Source: a virus. Taken from it: a stretch of 28,141 nucleotides of DNA. The stretch is taken from positions 1 to 28,141 of the IMG/VR virus record IMGVR_UViG_3300007538_000128; one strand, 5' to 3'. A program made the translations under genes and the position numbers. Shown here in pieces: positions 7,166 to 15,138 of the stretch. Position 1 is the stretch's first letter, and each line of letters starts with the position of its first letter. The notes beneath the pieces are model-generated. The model did not search any database, had not been told where the DNA came from, and was given only the letters and a program-made list of their open reading frames with translations.

Positions 7166-7797
7166 TCTTCGGATTCTAGTTCAGCCTCATCCTCTGCGGG
7201 TGTAAGTTCAATGATGTTTGCTTGCTCTAATTCTGGGGTTTTGCCGAGTATCCCGTCAATGTACTCCTTGGTGAGCACGCCAGAATCACCCATCAATGCG
7301 AGGAGTTTGCGCGCTTCAGCCTCTGGGGAGAACTGGTCTGCGGCTGACTTCGGTATTGCACCAGCGAGTGTTGAGCGTATTGCGGGTGACGTTGTGACAT
7401 CCATCTGGACGTTCACGTTGTTCTGCTCCATGCCAAGCAGCTTTGCGCGCCTATCGATAATGGACAACAGCGTCTGCACGGCCTTAAGGTCTGGTTCAAC
7501 CTGTATCTCCGTCCCATCGTCTGCCTTGACCTTGCGATACTGCGTTAGCGGCCAGATGGCCTGCTGTAACGCATCCAGGCGCTCCAGCTCCATGCGTAGG
7601 ACCTCTGGATACGCCATGAGGGCCTCTTTGTTCATCTTCTCTAGCTGTCGACGCACAGAGCTGCCAACAGCGCTTGTGGTCATGCCAAAACGACGCGCAA
7701 TCTCGTTGGTTGGTATGCCAGCCTGACGCATCTTAAATATGCGCAGGTCTCTTTCAGCCAGGAACTCCCTGCTGACTGGCTGATTGTTTTTCGGCAT
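7162..7797 (-). CDS. HTH protein, terminase-small-subunit-like
   Basis: A 211-residue protein. Residues about 17-50 form a helix-turn-helix (IFKMRQAGIPTNEIARRFGM then TTSAVGSSVRRQLEKM). A long helix with LERLDALQQAIWP follows, and then AVQTLLSIIDRRAKLLGM, a pattern frequent in small terminase subunits and related phage DNA-binding proteins. The C-terminal part is Ala/Glu-rich and acidic. No large terminase gene is adjacent, so packaging is uncertain; it may be a regulator of the replication block instead. It lies five bases downstream of the primase-helicase gene and overlaps the ParB-like gene. Confidence 0.75.
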   Translation of the reverse strand: MPKNNQPVSREFLAERDLRIFKMRQAGIPTNEIARRFGMTTSAVGSSVRRQLEKMNKEALMAYPEVLRMELERLDALQQAIWPLTQYRKVKADDGTEIQVEPDLKAVQTLLSIIDRRAKLLGMEQNNVNVQMDVTTSPAIRSTLAGAIPKSAADQFSPEAEARKLLALMGDSGVLTKEYIDGILGKTPELEQANIIELTPAEDEAELESEE

Positions 7798-7802
7798 ACT
7801 CT

Positions 7803-9554
7803 TTACTCCTTCATAAATTCTATAACCTCAAATGGCAATCGGAGACTACGCTTCATCTTTATTGGCCATGCGCGCTTGTCTCGGGCTCCGCGGAAGTGCC
7901 GCACATCGTAGACGTAGCCCTCAGGGCTGAGGGGGTCTGGCGTGATGGAGATGCCGAACTCTGGCCAACGCGACCACACGGACGAACCGAATGGACGCAG
8001 CTCGCGGGTGGTCATCGAGGAACCTAGTGGAGCGTGATGTTCCAGCCATAGAGCACAGTCATACACGTCGCGGATTCGGTCGAGGAACTTCGCTACCTCG
8101 ATTGCCAGAGCTTCGCTAGTGCGACTCCCGTTATCTACGTATGACTTATACAACGGTCCAAGGCAAATCAGCTGTGGGCGAACCTGCTCGACCAACTGCT
8201 CAACAAAGATGCGGTCCTTTGTGGACGTAAGGTCTAGACCAGACGGGTGGATATGCAGGTGTGCGTCAACTGTCTTGGCGTGGGAAAGACGAATTGCATT
8301 CTCCATAATGCTGCGAGAAGTGCGACGGATGATACGAGCAGGGTTTTCAAGGTCAATAGTCAGGGTACGAATAGGACGCATTGGCTGGAACGTGAATGGG
8401 TGGAGTCCTGCAGCAGATGCAATTGCCACCTGGCGAGCAAGCATGGTCTTACCAACGCCTTCAGCGGCTACGACGATTACGCGTTCTTGCTTCTCTAGCA
8501 ATCCTGGAATCACCCACTCGTATGTGTCGTTGTCTGCCTCCGTTAAGAACTCCTGCCAGTTGACAGTTCGTCCGTAATCCTCAAATGACGTGGCACTGAA
8601 GTTGTTGAGAGCGAATGAAATGCGATTGAGTTTCTGCTCGAACTCCATCTGCTCACGATTCAGAATCTTCGTAATCTCTTCGAGTAGCCGGTCTTCTGCA
8701 CTCTCCTCGGGTGCCTCATCCTCTGGGATGTCTTCGATTACGACAGACTCTGGTAGGTCCTTGTCGGTCAACTCTTTCAGCGAATCTCCATCGACTTCGT
8801 AACCTGCCTGGATGTGGTCGTATGCATCCTTGGCATGCTTAGAAACCCAGGCAATTGCGTTGATGCCAGCCGCCATGAGGTCATCACGAACGCCAATTGC
8901 GTGAAGCTTTCCAACATCATCATTGTCGGCAAGGATGTGTACATTCGCAGCTCCAGCGAGGGTGAGCGTGTACGACGGGTCCCAGCTATTAGCGCCGTTC
9001 GTCATCGTCGTGGCAGGTATGCCATAGCGCTCGTAGATGATGTCTGCATCCTTCTCGCCCTCGACCAACCAGATATCTTCCCCGGCAGCAATCGAAGCTA
9101 TGACTTCAGGCAAGCGATACAGGACCTTGCGGGTGTCCTTGAGGTTGTATATGTAGTTGCCAGGAGAGCTTGGGTCAGGACGACGGTGCGAAAACGACTT
9201 GGTTCCATCTTCGACTAGGTAGCGGAGCTTCTCGTATAAGACGTTTCCGTCTTCATCACGATAGGTATAGGTCTTTACTAGCTTCTTGCTCTTCTTCTTT
9301 GCCTCACGTGGTGGCTCGTCGCGCACAAATCCGTCCTTTGCAAGATTAAGACCAACAGACTGGAATATCTTTTCCGCATTGCACATTCCGCGATGGCAAT
9401 ACACCATGCATTCGCCATCTTTGCCACGGCTAACCGCAAGTGATGGATTCTTGTCGTCATCACGACATGGGCATGACGCCATCCATTGGTTGTCGTCCAT
9501 CTTCTTCACACTGTGAAGACGAGACAACATGTTGTCTACTGGGTCAATGGGCAT
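7803..9554 (-). CDS. DNA primase-helicase (zinc finger, Toprim, RepA-like ATPase)
   Basis: A 583-residue replication protein with three visible modules. The first is a CHC2-like zinc finger, with Cys28, Cys30, Cys49, Cys53, His54 and Cys58 as candidate ligands. The second is a Toprim core, with Glu165 in VEGEKDAD and the acidic motif LADNDD at 208-213. The third is a RecA-fold ATPase of the RepA/AAA_25 type, with Walker A AAEGVGKT (363-370), a hydrophobic strand LTIDLEN near 405, and the late LEHHAPLGSS segment. An acidic linker (about 268-295) joins the halves. It resembles bifunctional primase-helicases such as T7 gp4, though the ATPase is RepA-like rather than DnaB-like. The start lies three bases after the whiB stop. 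Confidence 0.93.
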   Translation of the reverse strand: MPIDPVDNMLSRLHSVKKMDDNQWMASCPCRDDDKNPSLAVSRGKDGECMVYCHRGMCNAEKIFQSVGLNLAKDGFVRDEPPREAKKKSKKLVKTYTYRDEDGNVLYEKLRYLVEDGTKSFSHRRPDPSSPGNYIYNLKDTRKVLYRLPEVIASIAAGEDIWLVEGEKDADIIYERYGIPATTMTNGANSWDPSYTLTLAGAANVHILADNDDVGKLHAIGVRDDLMAAGINAIAWVSKHAKDAYDHIQAGYEVDGDSLKELTDKDLPESVVIEDIPEDEAPEESAEDRLLEEITKILNREQMEFEQKLNRISFALNNFSATSFEDYGRTVNWQEFLTEADNDTYEWVIPGLLEKQERVIVVAAEGVGKTMLARQVAIASAAGLHPFTFQPMRPIRTLTIDLENPARIIRRTSRSIMENAIRLSHAKTVDAHLHIHPSGLDLTSTKDRIFVEQLVEQVRPQLICLGPLYKSYVDNGSRTSEALAIEVAKFLDRIRDVYDCALWLEHHAPLGSSMTTRELRPFGSSVWSRWPEFGISITPDPLSPEGYVYDVRHFRGARDKRAWPIKMKRSLRLPFEVIEFMKE

Positions 9555-9556
9555 GT

Positions 9557-9859
9557 CTACTGCTTAACTACTTTTTTCTTCGTTACTGGATTGCGGAGAC
9601 GCTTGCGCATATTTGGTGTCGTTCCTCCCCATATTCCATGCAGGCTCGGGTACTTCAAGGAGAAAGCAAGACACTCTTCTTTCGCATGGCACGAATCGCA
9701 TATCACTCGCGCGCGAGCAGTGTTTATCTTTACTTGCTTGTCTTGTCGGAGTGGGGGGAACCACCAATCAGTTGGAAGGCCACGACAATCGCCGTTGAAA
9801 TCTGGAACTGGTATTGGCTCCGGTAGGTAGTAATTGACAAACTTTGGTTGCTCGGACAT
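9557..9859 (-). CDS. whiB: WhiB-family Fe-S transcriptional regulator
   Basis: A 100-residue WhiB-like protein. It has the four cluster ligands Cys25, Cys54, Cys57 and Cys63 (C-x28-CxxC-x5-C) that hold a [4Fe-4S] cluster, and the family turn GIWGGTTP followed by the basic tail MRKRLRNPVTKKK. WhiB proteins act with the host sigma factor. The phage WhiB TM4 gp49 represses host whiB2, so modulation of host or phage transcription is likely. The start MSEQPK is preferred over an upstream ATG because GGGGGT lies six bases before it. The family indicates an actinobacterial host. Confidence 0.95.
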   Translation of the reverse strand: MSEQPKFVNYYLPEPIPVPDFNGDCRGLPTDWWFPPLRQDKQVKINTARARVICDSCHAKEECLAFSLKYPSLHGIWGGTTPNMRKRLRNPVTKKKVVKQ

Positions 9860-9909
9860 CTGACCCCCATGTGGTGTTTCGCACAGCATACTGCGCGAAA
9901 ATCAGAATG

Positions 9910-10392
9910 TCAAAATTTCTTGTAAAGTCTCGAGAGCATGTTTCGTACCCGGTTGCGCAACATCTGCTTTGGCGATGTGCCAACTGAGTATTTATCAGCA
10001 AATCGATATAGCGACTGCTGCGACATGTGAGCTACGTCATAGATGAGCTCCTGATACTCATCTGAATTCAGGTAGTGCTCCCATATCTCTTCGTCAAATG
10101 TCTCAAAGCGATACAACATGTAGTCATCAAGCGCGGCACGGTCAGCAACGAGCTCTGCACGCCATCCCATCTTTCGCTCAACGCAATTCACCACTTCAAG
10201 CAGGGTGTTGGTTCCACCGAAATCATAGGCGTTCTTTACAAAGGTGCTAATCACCTTGTTTTCGAATATCGATTTATGAAGCTCAGACATCGCTTCATTT
10301 AGCTCTTCCTCAGACACATCGAGCCCTTCCTCGTCGTCGAGGTCTGTCAACTCTTCGTCATCATCCCATTCGTTTGAGGAGGCATCAGACAT
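9910..10392 (-). CDS. acidic-N-terminus protein, unknown
   Basis: A 160-residue protein. The first 45 residues are strongly acidic (EWDDDEELTDLDDEEGLDVSEEEL). The rest is helical and ends in a basic stretch (SPKQMLRNRVRNMLSRLYKKF), a bipolar charge pattern that could bind DNA or mimic it. An open frame extends further upstream but overlaps the DUF932 gene. The ATG at 10392 lies four bases after that gene's end and is preferred. It precedes whiB in the same transcription unit. No family recognised. Confidence 0.75.
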   Translation of the reverse strand: MSDASSNEWDDDEELTDLDDEEGLDVSEEELNEAMSELHKSIFENKVISTFVKNAYDFGGTNTLLEVVNCVERKMGWRAELVADRAALDDYMLYRFETFDEEIWEHYLNSDEYQELIYDVAHMSQQSLYRFADKYSVGTSPKQMLRNRVRNMLSRLYKKF

Positions 10393-10396
10393 GTAC

Positions 10397-11422
10397 TTAT
10401 GATACCACCGCGCGATGTGCAAGCAACTTCTTTTGCGTAATTGAGGACGTGTCGTCCATTGACGCGATAGCACTGGATGTTGAATCAACTGCTCGGTAGA
10501 AATCCAGATACTCCACGATTGAGTTGTAGAGCGACCATCCGTTAAACCCGTACTTTGCGCCATTCCGCTCATTCATGTACAAGGAGCGGATGATGTTGTT
10601 GACCTCTTCACGGTTGTTCTTCTGGCGAGTGGTCTCGTCTTTATCCTTCGGGAACACGGTATTGATTACGGCATCTACCTTTGTGCCGCCCATCGGAGCC
10701 TTGATGCCAAGCATGCGCTCGGCCTCCCTAGAGAACGACTGCGCCCAGCTCACCGACATATTGAGCACCTCGCGTGCGTCTTCAATCGCTGAGTCGACAT
10801 TGCGGGTGTGTCGGGCAGTAAATACACGACTTGCGTTCTTCAGGCCCATAATTACAGTGTTGTTGCATACCGCTCTGATATCCGTGTTTGCATAGCGGAT
10901 TGGCCATACTCCATCGTGCCCGGAGCTAATAACAAGGTATCTATCGATTTTGTCGTTAACGCCCTTCGGGTCAATGATTAGACCGTCCAGCTCGACTGTT
11001 GCGAAGAATCTTGCTCCACCGCGAAGCACGCCAACTGTGTCCATAACTGCGTCACCTTGTGATGCGCCAACAATTGCTAATGCACGCTCAAGTACTTCTC
11101 TATTCTGACGAACTTCATAGCGGGTACCAACAGTGGCAAGAGGCGTAAAGCTCCCATCCGCGTTCTGTCGAACTGTAGCTCTGCTGTCTTCAATCATTAC
11201 AACGTTGTTTTCGTTATCGCGAATCAGATTGCCGTATTCGTCAACAGCTGCAACCCGCGTGAGCACGACGTCAAAGTCGGCGTCTGCCGCCTGGAGCATT
11301 GCGTCCATCGTCTGAAGGCCAGCCATGGGTGTACCGAGACGATGCCATGGGGCCTTGCGGTCGCCACCAAGCGCATAAGCCATGCGGGCTTTGCCTTTGT
11401 TTATCTCGATTTCATGAGCCAT
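10397..11422 (-). CDS. DUF932 (phage/plasmid-like) protein
   Basis: A 341-residue, full-length member of the DUF932 family, common on actinophages and plasmids. It is recognised by the opening MAHEIEINKGKARMAYAL...PWHRLGTP, the strand TRYEVRQNREVLERA, and the downstream RVFTARHTRNVDSAIEDAREVL. The biochemical role is not settled; its neighbours place it with replication genes. A strong AGGAG lies seven bases before the ATG at 11422. It heads the minus-strand block that continues through whiB, primase-helicase, the HTH gene and the ParB-like gene. Confidence 0.93.
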   Translation of the reverse strand: MAHEIEINKGKARMAYALGGDRKAPWHRLGTPMAGLQTMDAMLQAADADFDVVLTRVAAVDEYGNLIRDNENNVVMIEDSRATVRQNADGSFTPLATVGTRYEVRQNREVLERALAIVGASQGDAVMDTVGVLRGGARFFATVELDGLIIDPKGVNDKIDRYLVISSGHDGVWPIRYANTDIRAVCNNTVIMGLKNASRVFTARHTRNVDSAIEDAREVLNMSVSWAQSFSREAERMLGIKAPMGGTKVDAVINTVFPKDKDETTRQKNNREEVNNIIRSLYMNERNGAKYGFNGWSLYNSIVEYLDFYRAVDSTSSAIASMDDTSSITQKKLLAHRAVVS

Positions 11423-11577
11423 ATGTGATTCTCCTGCACCTACCTTAGCACCGCATTGTCTTGGTATAGGCTTCCAGTGTCGCGCAAGACACGTTCCAAC
11501 TCTCGCCGGACATTGGACGAACTCCGCGATGTGAGGGCGTCCTCACTCACCTTTCGGGTGGGGGCGCACCTCACTTT
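11423..11577. other. intergenic hairpin region upstream of the DUF932 block
   Basis: It contains a palindrome GTGTC-6-GACAC (11477-11492), a perfect hairpin GTGAGG-gcgt-CCTCAC (11531-11546) and CACC/GGGTG pairing just after it. No U-tract follows on the minus strand, so classical termination is not supported, but on the plus strand TTTTTA follows at 11575-11580. The block promoter for 11422 is expected here. I could not place one confidently. Confidence 0.4.
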
Positions 11578-11907
11578 TTATCGATTGTCGCCGCTGCCAC
11601 CAAGCTTGCCTCTGTGCAAACGCCCTTCCAGTTTGATGACGTTCTCTTCGAGGACTTCCGCCATATCTAGTCCCATCTCGGTCCCAAGCATAAAAAGATA
11701 CCAAGCGACGTCGCCTAGTTCTGCTTTGAGTGCGCGTCGTTGTTCGTCGGACATCACACTGCCGTTATCTCGGATTAGTTTCTTGAGCTTTCCTGTTACT
11801 TCGCCAACCTCGGATGCGAGACCCAGTGCCAGATAGCTGAGCGCTTGGTCTTTTGGATAAATGGCGAACTTCTTTATGAACTCCTGATACTCGACTATGC
11901 GCTCCAT
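11578..11907 (-). CDS. MazG-like nucleotide pyrophosphohydrolase
   Basis: A 109-residue, single-domain MazG/all-alpha NTP pyrophosphatase. The metal-binding EXXE...EXXD signature is present: Glu33/Glu36 in ASEVGEV and Glu63/Asp66 in ELGDVAWYL. It hydrolyses (deoxy)nucleoside triphosphates to monophosphates and pyrophosphate. In phages this may adjust nucleotide or ppGpp pools alongside the ribonucleotide reductase. It overlaps the upstream gene by 13 bases. Confidence 0.9.
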   Translation of the reverse strand: MERIVEYQEFIKKFAIYPKDQALSYLALGLASEVGEVTGKLKKLIRDNGSVMSDEQRRALKAELGDVAWYLFMLGTEMGLDMAEVLEENVIKLEGRLHRGKLGGSGDNR

Positions 11908-12173
11908 TGTTTCCCTGTTACTTTCTCGGCTTCGAGCATTGACTCAATGAACTCGGATACCGTTTGATGAAACTCGTTGACTCGCATATTCTTTCGCCCC
12001 TTGATTACCTGAATCTTTTGAAGGCGTTTAACGAGTATCTCGTCTTCTGAAGACGTGCCCAGATACACAGTTATCTCGCCGCCACCATTCCACCTGGCAT
12101 GCCACACCCTGGTTCCGTCTCCGTGCTGGTCGTATTCGAGTACTTCGAATGTTCTTAGGTTCTTGAGAGTCAT
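11895..12173 (-). CDS. small basic/beta-rich protein, unknown
   Basis: A 92-residue protein beginning MTLKNLRTFEVLEYDQHGDG. This start is chosen because GGGGGATT lies directly upstream; an open frame reaches 12221 but without a ribosome site. Residues 20-45 (TRVWHARWNGGGEITVYLGTSSEDEILV) look like a beta sheet, followed by RLQKIQVIKGRKN and an acidic helix. No known motif. It is coupled to the MazG-like gene by overlap. Confidence 0.7.
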   Translation of the reverse strand: MTLKNLRTFEVLEYDQHGDGTRVWHARWNGGGEITVYLGTSSEDEILVKRLQKIQVIKGRKNMRVNEFHQTVSEFIESMLEAEKVTGKQWSA

Positions 12174-12240
12174 AATCCCCCATTTGCAATTCCCTGAGCC
12201 GGTATGTACGATGAGGCACACTACTAGAAGGGATTATTAA

Positions 12241-12657
12241 ATGCAAACGTTCGTACCTTACGATTCATTCACCAAGTCGGCTGAATGTCTTGATTACCGC
12301 CGGCTAGGAAAACAGCGGGTTGAGACACTTCAACTACTGAAGAGCTTGACCATTCCTGGCTACGGCTGGTCAAATCACCCAGCAACAAAGATGTGGAGTG
12401 GTCACGCAAACGGTCTCTGTGCATATGGCATCGACATCTGCAAGGCGTGGATTGCTCGCGGGTATAACGATACGTGCCTGCAGAAGATGATGGACATCAT
12501 TGAGCCAGACTGGAGCGACCTTCCCGCATGGTGGGGAGACGACAACGTCCACGCTAGCCACCGAGCAAATTTGCTACGCAAGCTTCCGGAGCACTATACT
12601 CAGTTCGGATGGACAGAAGACCCTTCGCTCCCTTACGTTTGGCCCTCATTGGTCTGA
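12241..12657 (+). CDS. MSMEG_6728-family / pyrimidine-dimer-glycosylase-like protein
   Basis: A 138-residue protein matching the MSMEG_6728 family. The opening MQTFVPYDSFTKSAECLDYRRLGKQRVE is nearly diagnostic, followed by GYGWSNHPATKMWSGH, then SHRANLLRKLPEHYTQFGW and the closing LPYVWP. The family is related to the small pyrimidine-dimer DNA glycosylases of the T4 endonuclease V type, so DNA repair is a reasonable but unproven role. AAGGGATTATTAA precedes the ATG. It starts a plus-strand run that includes a tRNA gene. Confidence 0.9.
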   Translation: MQTFVPYDSFTKSAECLDYRRLGKQRVETLQLLKSLTIPGYGWSNHPATKMWSGHANGLCAYGIDICKAWIARGYNDTCLQKMMDIIEPDWSDLPAWWGDDNVHASHRANLLRKLPEHYTQFGWTEDPSLPYVWPSLV

Positions 12658-12740
12658 CCGTATTAGCGAGCACTGCAATTAGCTATGCAATTCTGATTGC
12701 GGTGTCCATGCGTAATACCTACCGTCGAATACGCGGCTAA
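12609..12740 (+). CDS. small single-pass membrane protein overlapping the previous gene
   Basis: A 43-residue ORF beginning inside the previous gene (49-base overlap) and ending six bases before tRNA-Ile. The order is a basic N-terminus MDRRPFAPLR, a long hydrophobic segment LALIGLTVLASTAISYAILIAV, then a basic tail RNTYRRIRG. The clean membrane pattern outside the overlap makes chance unlikely, although the ribosome-binding site is weak. Function unknown. Confidence 0.5.
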   Translation: MDRRPFAPLRLALIGLTVLASTAISYAILIAVSMRNTYRRIRG

Positions 12741-12746
12741 TCACTC

Positions 12747-12819
12747 GGGCTAGTAGCTCAGTGGTTAGAGCAGCACTCTTATAAAGTGTTGGTCGCGGGT
12801 TCAATTCCCGTCTAGCCCA
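12747..12819 (+). tRNA. tRNA-Ile(UAU)
   Basis: A 73-nt cloverleaf with acceptor GGGCTAG/CTAGCCC, discriminator A, D arm TAGCTCAGTGGTTAGAGC, and T arm CGGGTTCAATTCCCG. The anticodon loop CTTATAA between GCACT and AGTGT gives UAU, which decodes the rare codon AUA directly. CCA is not encoded. The next gene's ribosome-binding site begins two bases after it, so the tRNA is probably processed from a mixed mRNA/tRNA transcript. Confidence 0.94.
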
Positions 12820-12832
12820 CAAGGAGAAGAAA

Positions 12833-13018
12833 ATGGGTTTCTGGAAAAACAAGAAAACAAAAACAGAGCACATCGATAGAGAAGAACTTCAAAGTTATCT
12901 AAACGAGATGCTCAAATTGGGTTTCATCGAGATAACCGACTACACCAGCAAGGGCGAGCCGCGTTACTCAATTACACCGCTTGGCCGGATGGAACTCGAG
13001 TTCGCTCACAGCGAATAA
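12833..13018 (+). CDS. small winged-helix-like protein
   Basis: A 61-residue protein with a Lys-rich start (MGFWKNKKTKTEH). Residues 17-56 (EELQSYLNEMLKLGFIEITDY then PRYSITPLGRMELEFA) fit the recognition helix, wing and final helix of a winged-helix domain, shortened to its C-terminal half. AAGGAGAAGAAA gives a good ribosome-binding site. It sits between tRNA-Ile and the PP-loop enzyme gene. DNA binding is inferred. Confidence 0.7.
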   Translation: MGFWKNKKTKTEHIDREELQSYLNEMLKLGFIEITDYTSKGEPRYSITPLGRMELEFAHSE

Positions 13019-13022
13019 CACA

Positions 13023-14150
13023 GTGACTCGGCAGCGGCTCTTCCTCAACATCAACTGCGTTGACGCAGCGCGTGAGCGGATGCGCCACGTCTATGACACG
13101 TTCGACACGGTATGCGTGCAGTTCTCTGGCGGCAAAGACTCGACTGCGGTCCTCTACCTTGCTAAGGAAATACACGAAGAACGTGGTCTTGGACCCGTCA
13201 AGGTAATTTTCCGCGACGAGGAGATGGTGAGCCCCTCGGTTGTCAAGTTCGTAGAAAAAGTACGCAATTATGACTGGGTTGACATGGAGTGGTACTGCCT
13301 CCCCTACGGGCAGGAGGTATGGGTGCTCGGACGACGAGAGTACTGCCTCATATGGAGCCCGTACAGGGCCTCAGAAGGCCGTCTCGTGCGTGAAATGCCC
13401 CCTTGGGCTATCAGAGCCGAGAACTTCGGTTTAGACCCCTCTAAAGTGCTCCCACAGTCCGTGGACTACTACACGATGCAGGGCAAGAAGGGGCGCGTTG
13501 CATTCATTACGGGCGTACGGGCGAATGAGTCAATGATTCGCTATCGCTCGTGTGTCCAGAAGTTGCACGAAAACTACATTGTGATTCCATTCAAGATGAA
13601 GAAGAACATCCCACTCCGTTTCGCGAAAGTCATCTACGACTGGACAACGGACGATGTTCTGAAGTTCATTACGGAAGAACACGGCGGAGAGTACTGCGAG
13701 TACTACGACATGGCGGCTATGACTGGCTCGAATACTCGGGTTGGTATTCCGCTCCACGCGGTAGCAATTCGACGCATTGGCGATGTTGTTGCAACCGAAC
13801 CAGATTTCTACGACCGCCTATACGAGTGCTTCCCGCACATCGATGCTCAACGCCGCTGGTGGCCTGACTATGACCTTGAGGCGCGAATCATGCAATACGC
13901 ATCTCATGGATGGGACGGAGTGAAGCAGTGCATCGAAGACAACATGGCTACGCCGGGTCTAAAGAAACGCGCAATGGCGTTCTGCGCCGAGTTCCGGAAG
14001 AAACACATCAAAGACGCACGGTCGTACCCGCTCCACTGGTTGGTGCGTAATCTTCTGATTCACGAGTTCAATATCACTTCAGTGAATCCGATAGGACCTG
14101 GCACACGCGCATATACGGTACAGCAGGAACAAGAAGCTCAGGAGCTCTGA
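13023..14150 (+). CDS. PP-loop (PAPS reductase/IbrA-like) ATPase
   Basis: A 375-residue protein of the adenine-nucleotide alpha-hydrolase fold. The PP-loop SGGKDS is at residues 35-40, followed by VIFRDEEMVSPSV and later GVRANESMIRYRSCV (about 163-177). It lacks the C-terminal ECGLH redox motif of true PAPS reductases, so sulfonucleotide reduction is unlikely; its length and layout recall the IbrA/DUF3440 type. Those proteins often travel with a ParB-domain partner, and a ParB-like gene lies at 6395-7165. The start chosen is GTG at 13023, four bases after the previous stop. An in-frame ATG at 12981 would overlap the previous gene by 38 bases. Confidence 0.82.
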   Translation: MTRQRLFLNINCVDAARERMRHVYDTFDTVCVQFSGGKDSTAVLYLAKEIHEERGLGPVKVIFRDEEMVSPSVVKFVEKVRNYDWVDMEWYCLPYGQEVWVLGRREYCLIWSPYRASEGRLVREMPPWAIRAENFGLDPSKVLPQSVDYYTMQGKKGRVAFITGVRANESMIRYRSCVQKLHENYIVIPFKMKKNIPLRFAKVIYDWTTDDVLKFITEEHGGEYCEYYDMAAMTGSNTRVGIPLHAVAIRRIGDVVATEPDFYDRLYECFPHIDAQRRWWPDYDLEARIMQYASHGWDGVKQCIEDNMATPGLKKRAMAFCAEFRKKHIKDARSYPLHWLVRNLLIHEFNITSVNPIGPGTRAYTVQQEQEAQEL

Positions 14151-14365
14151 ACCTTCTTCTTTGCCGGCTTCGGCGTTAGGCGAGCAATCTCTCGGTCAAG
14201 TCGCACCAATTCTTTTGTTGTTTCTGCGACAAGTTTGTTTTGCTTTGCTTCTTCCTTCTCGAGCTTGAGAATCTCACGATTGAGCTGGGCAATCTCTCGG
14301 TCGAGTTGCCGTATCTCTGCCGTTAGCTGTTTGATTGGGTCTGGATTCTTGATGTTTTCTGTCAT
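14138..14365 (-). CDS. small coiled-coil protein
   Basis: A 75-residue protein with clear heptads between residues 12 and 62 (QLTAEIRQLDREIAQLNREI and EILKLEKEEAKQNKLV), so a dimeric or trimeric coiled coil is expected. The tail TPKPAKKKVQSS is basic. It converges on the PP-loop gene with a 13-base overlap. It resembles small phage scaffolding or lysis-accessory coiled coils only in general form. Confidence 0.75.
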   Translation of the reverse strand: MTENIKNPDPIKQLTAEIRQLDREIAQLNREILKLEKEEAKQNKLVAETTKELVRLDREIARLTPKPAKKKVQSS

Positions 14366-14378
14366 ACCTACATCCTAG

Positions 14379-14834
14379 TCAGATGTCGACAATTCTGTTA
14401 TCCGGGCTCGCCATACGACGAGCGGTAGATGCGTCGAAGAATACGACTACATACGACAGGTGGACACCCTCTTCATCTTGCTCCATCACGACGTCAACGG
14501 CTTCTGCGGATATCCCGAGACGGTTAGCGATTCCTGCGCGGATGAAGCCAATCTCCTGCTCGGTATGAGCAACGTCTTCTGCGATATCGTCGCGCCATAT
14601 CTCTTCAATTGGGGGTTCGATGATTGCCGGTCTTGCGAGGCTTGCAAGAACCTGCTCTGCCTTATCTGCCTGAACACATCCGAGACAAGAAATCTTTGGA
14701 GTGCTAGCAGCTCTCTTGCGGGTCTCAATATGTCCGCACTCGAGCTTGTGGAGATACTGGACCTTACTCCACTCTCCGGCCTTGATGATTTCTAGAACTG
14801 CGCGCTGCGGTGCACTCTTGCGGTTATATTCCAT
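14379..14834 (-). CDS. zinc-ribbon protein, unknown
   Basis: A 151-residue protein starting MEYNRKSAPQRAVLEIIKAGEW. The ATG overlaps the preceding stop by 11 bases, so coupling is likely. Residues about 31-54 hold a CGH...CLGC set of four possible zinc ligands (HKLECGHIETRK and KISCLGCVQADKA). The C-terminal region (IANRLGISAEAVDVVMEQDEEGVHLSYVVVFF) looks like a separate alpha/beta unit. Function not recognised. Confidence 0.72.
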   Translation of the reverse strand: MEYNRKSAPQRAVLEIIKAGEWSKVQYLHKLECGHIETRKRAASTPKISCLGCVQADKAEQVLASLARPAIIEPPIEEIWRDDIAEDVAHTEQEIGFIRAGIANRLGISAEAVDVVMEQDEEGVHLSYVVVFFDASTARRMASPDNRIVDI

Positions 14835-15138
14835 GCTTATGTAGCTCGTAATCGATAAACGCATCGAGGTGGAGTGCTTCAACAAGCTCTGCGGCACTAC
14901 GCATTCCGATGGGCGTCTCGATAAGCGTGTTCTGCAATTGCTGATACACCTCTTCTTCGCCGTGGGCGTCTACAGACAATGCGGCTATCACGAAGGACTT
15001 AATCGCCTGGATGCACGACGGAGCGAAGTCTGCAGATACGGGCGGGTAATGATTGGACATCAGGTGCATCTCTACTGCTTGCTGGTATGTCAAATCCTCT
15101 TGCTGTGAGGCAAGGTCGTAGGCGCTCATATATCCCAT
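14824..15138 (-). CDS. small helical protein, unknown
   Basis: A 104-residue protein. The start at 15138 (MGYMSAYDLA) is supported by GGAGG four bases upstream. A second ATG at 15129 overlaps the stop of the tiny membrane-protein gene (ATGA) and is an alternative. The sequence is mostly helical (SCIQAIKSFVIAALSVDAH; AAELVEALHLDAFIDYEL) and acidic, with no motif. It is the second or third gene of the minus-strand run that begins with the SNF2 helicase. Confidence 0.7.
   Translation of the reverse strand: MGYMSAYDLASQQEDLTYQQAVEMHLMSNHYPPVSADFAPSCIQAIKSFVIAALSVDAHGEEEVYQQLQNTLIETPIGMRSAAELVEALHLDAFIDYELHKHGI

Noticed and set aside
11456-11836. Plus-strand ORF of 126 codons
   Set aside because: It is opposite the MazG-like gene, whose catalytic motif is intact, and its product is low-complexity Ser/Pro/Arg.
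12679-12873. Minus-strand ORF with ARRELNPRPTLYKSAALTTELLA-like product
   Set aside because: It is the well-known artefact of translating the reverse strand of a tRNA gene (tRNA-Ile at 12747-12819).
12981-13022. Upstream ATG of the PP-loop gene
   Set aside because: It would overlap the whole end of the previous gene by 38 bases without a better ribosome site; GTG at 13023 is preferred, though this is not certain.
13023-14150. True PAPS reductase
   Set aside because: The C-terminal ECGLH redox motif of sulfonucleotide reductases is missing; only the PP-loop nucleotide-binding part is supported.
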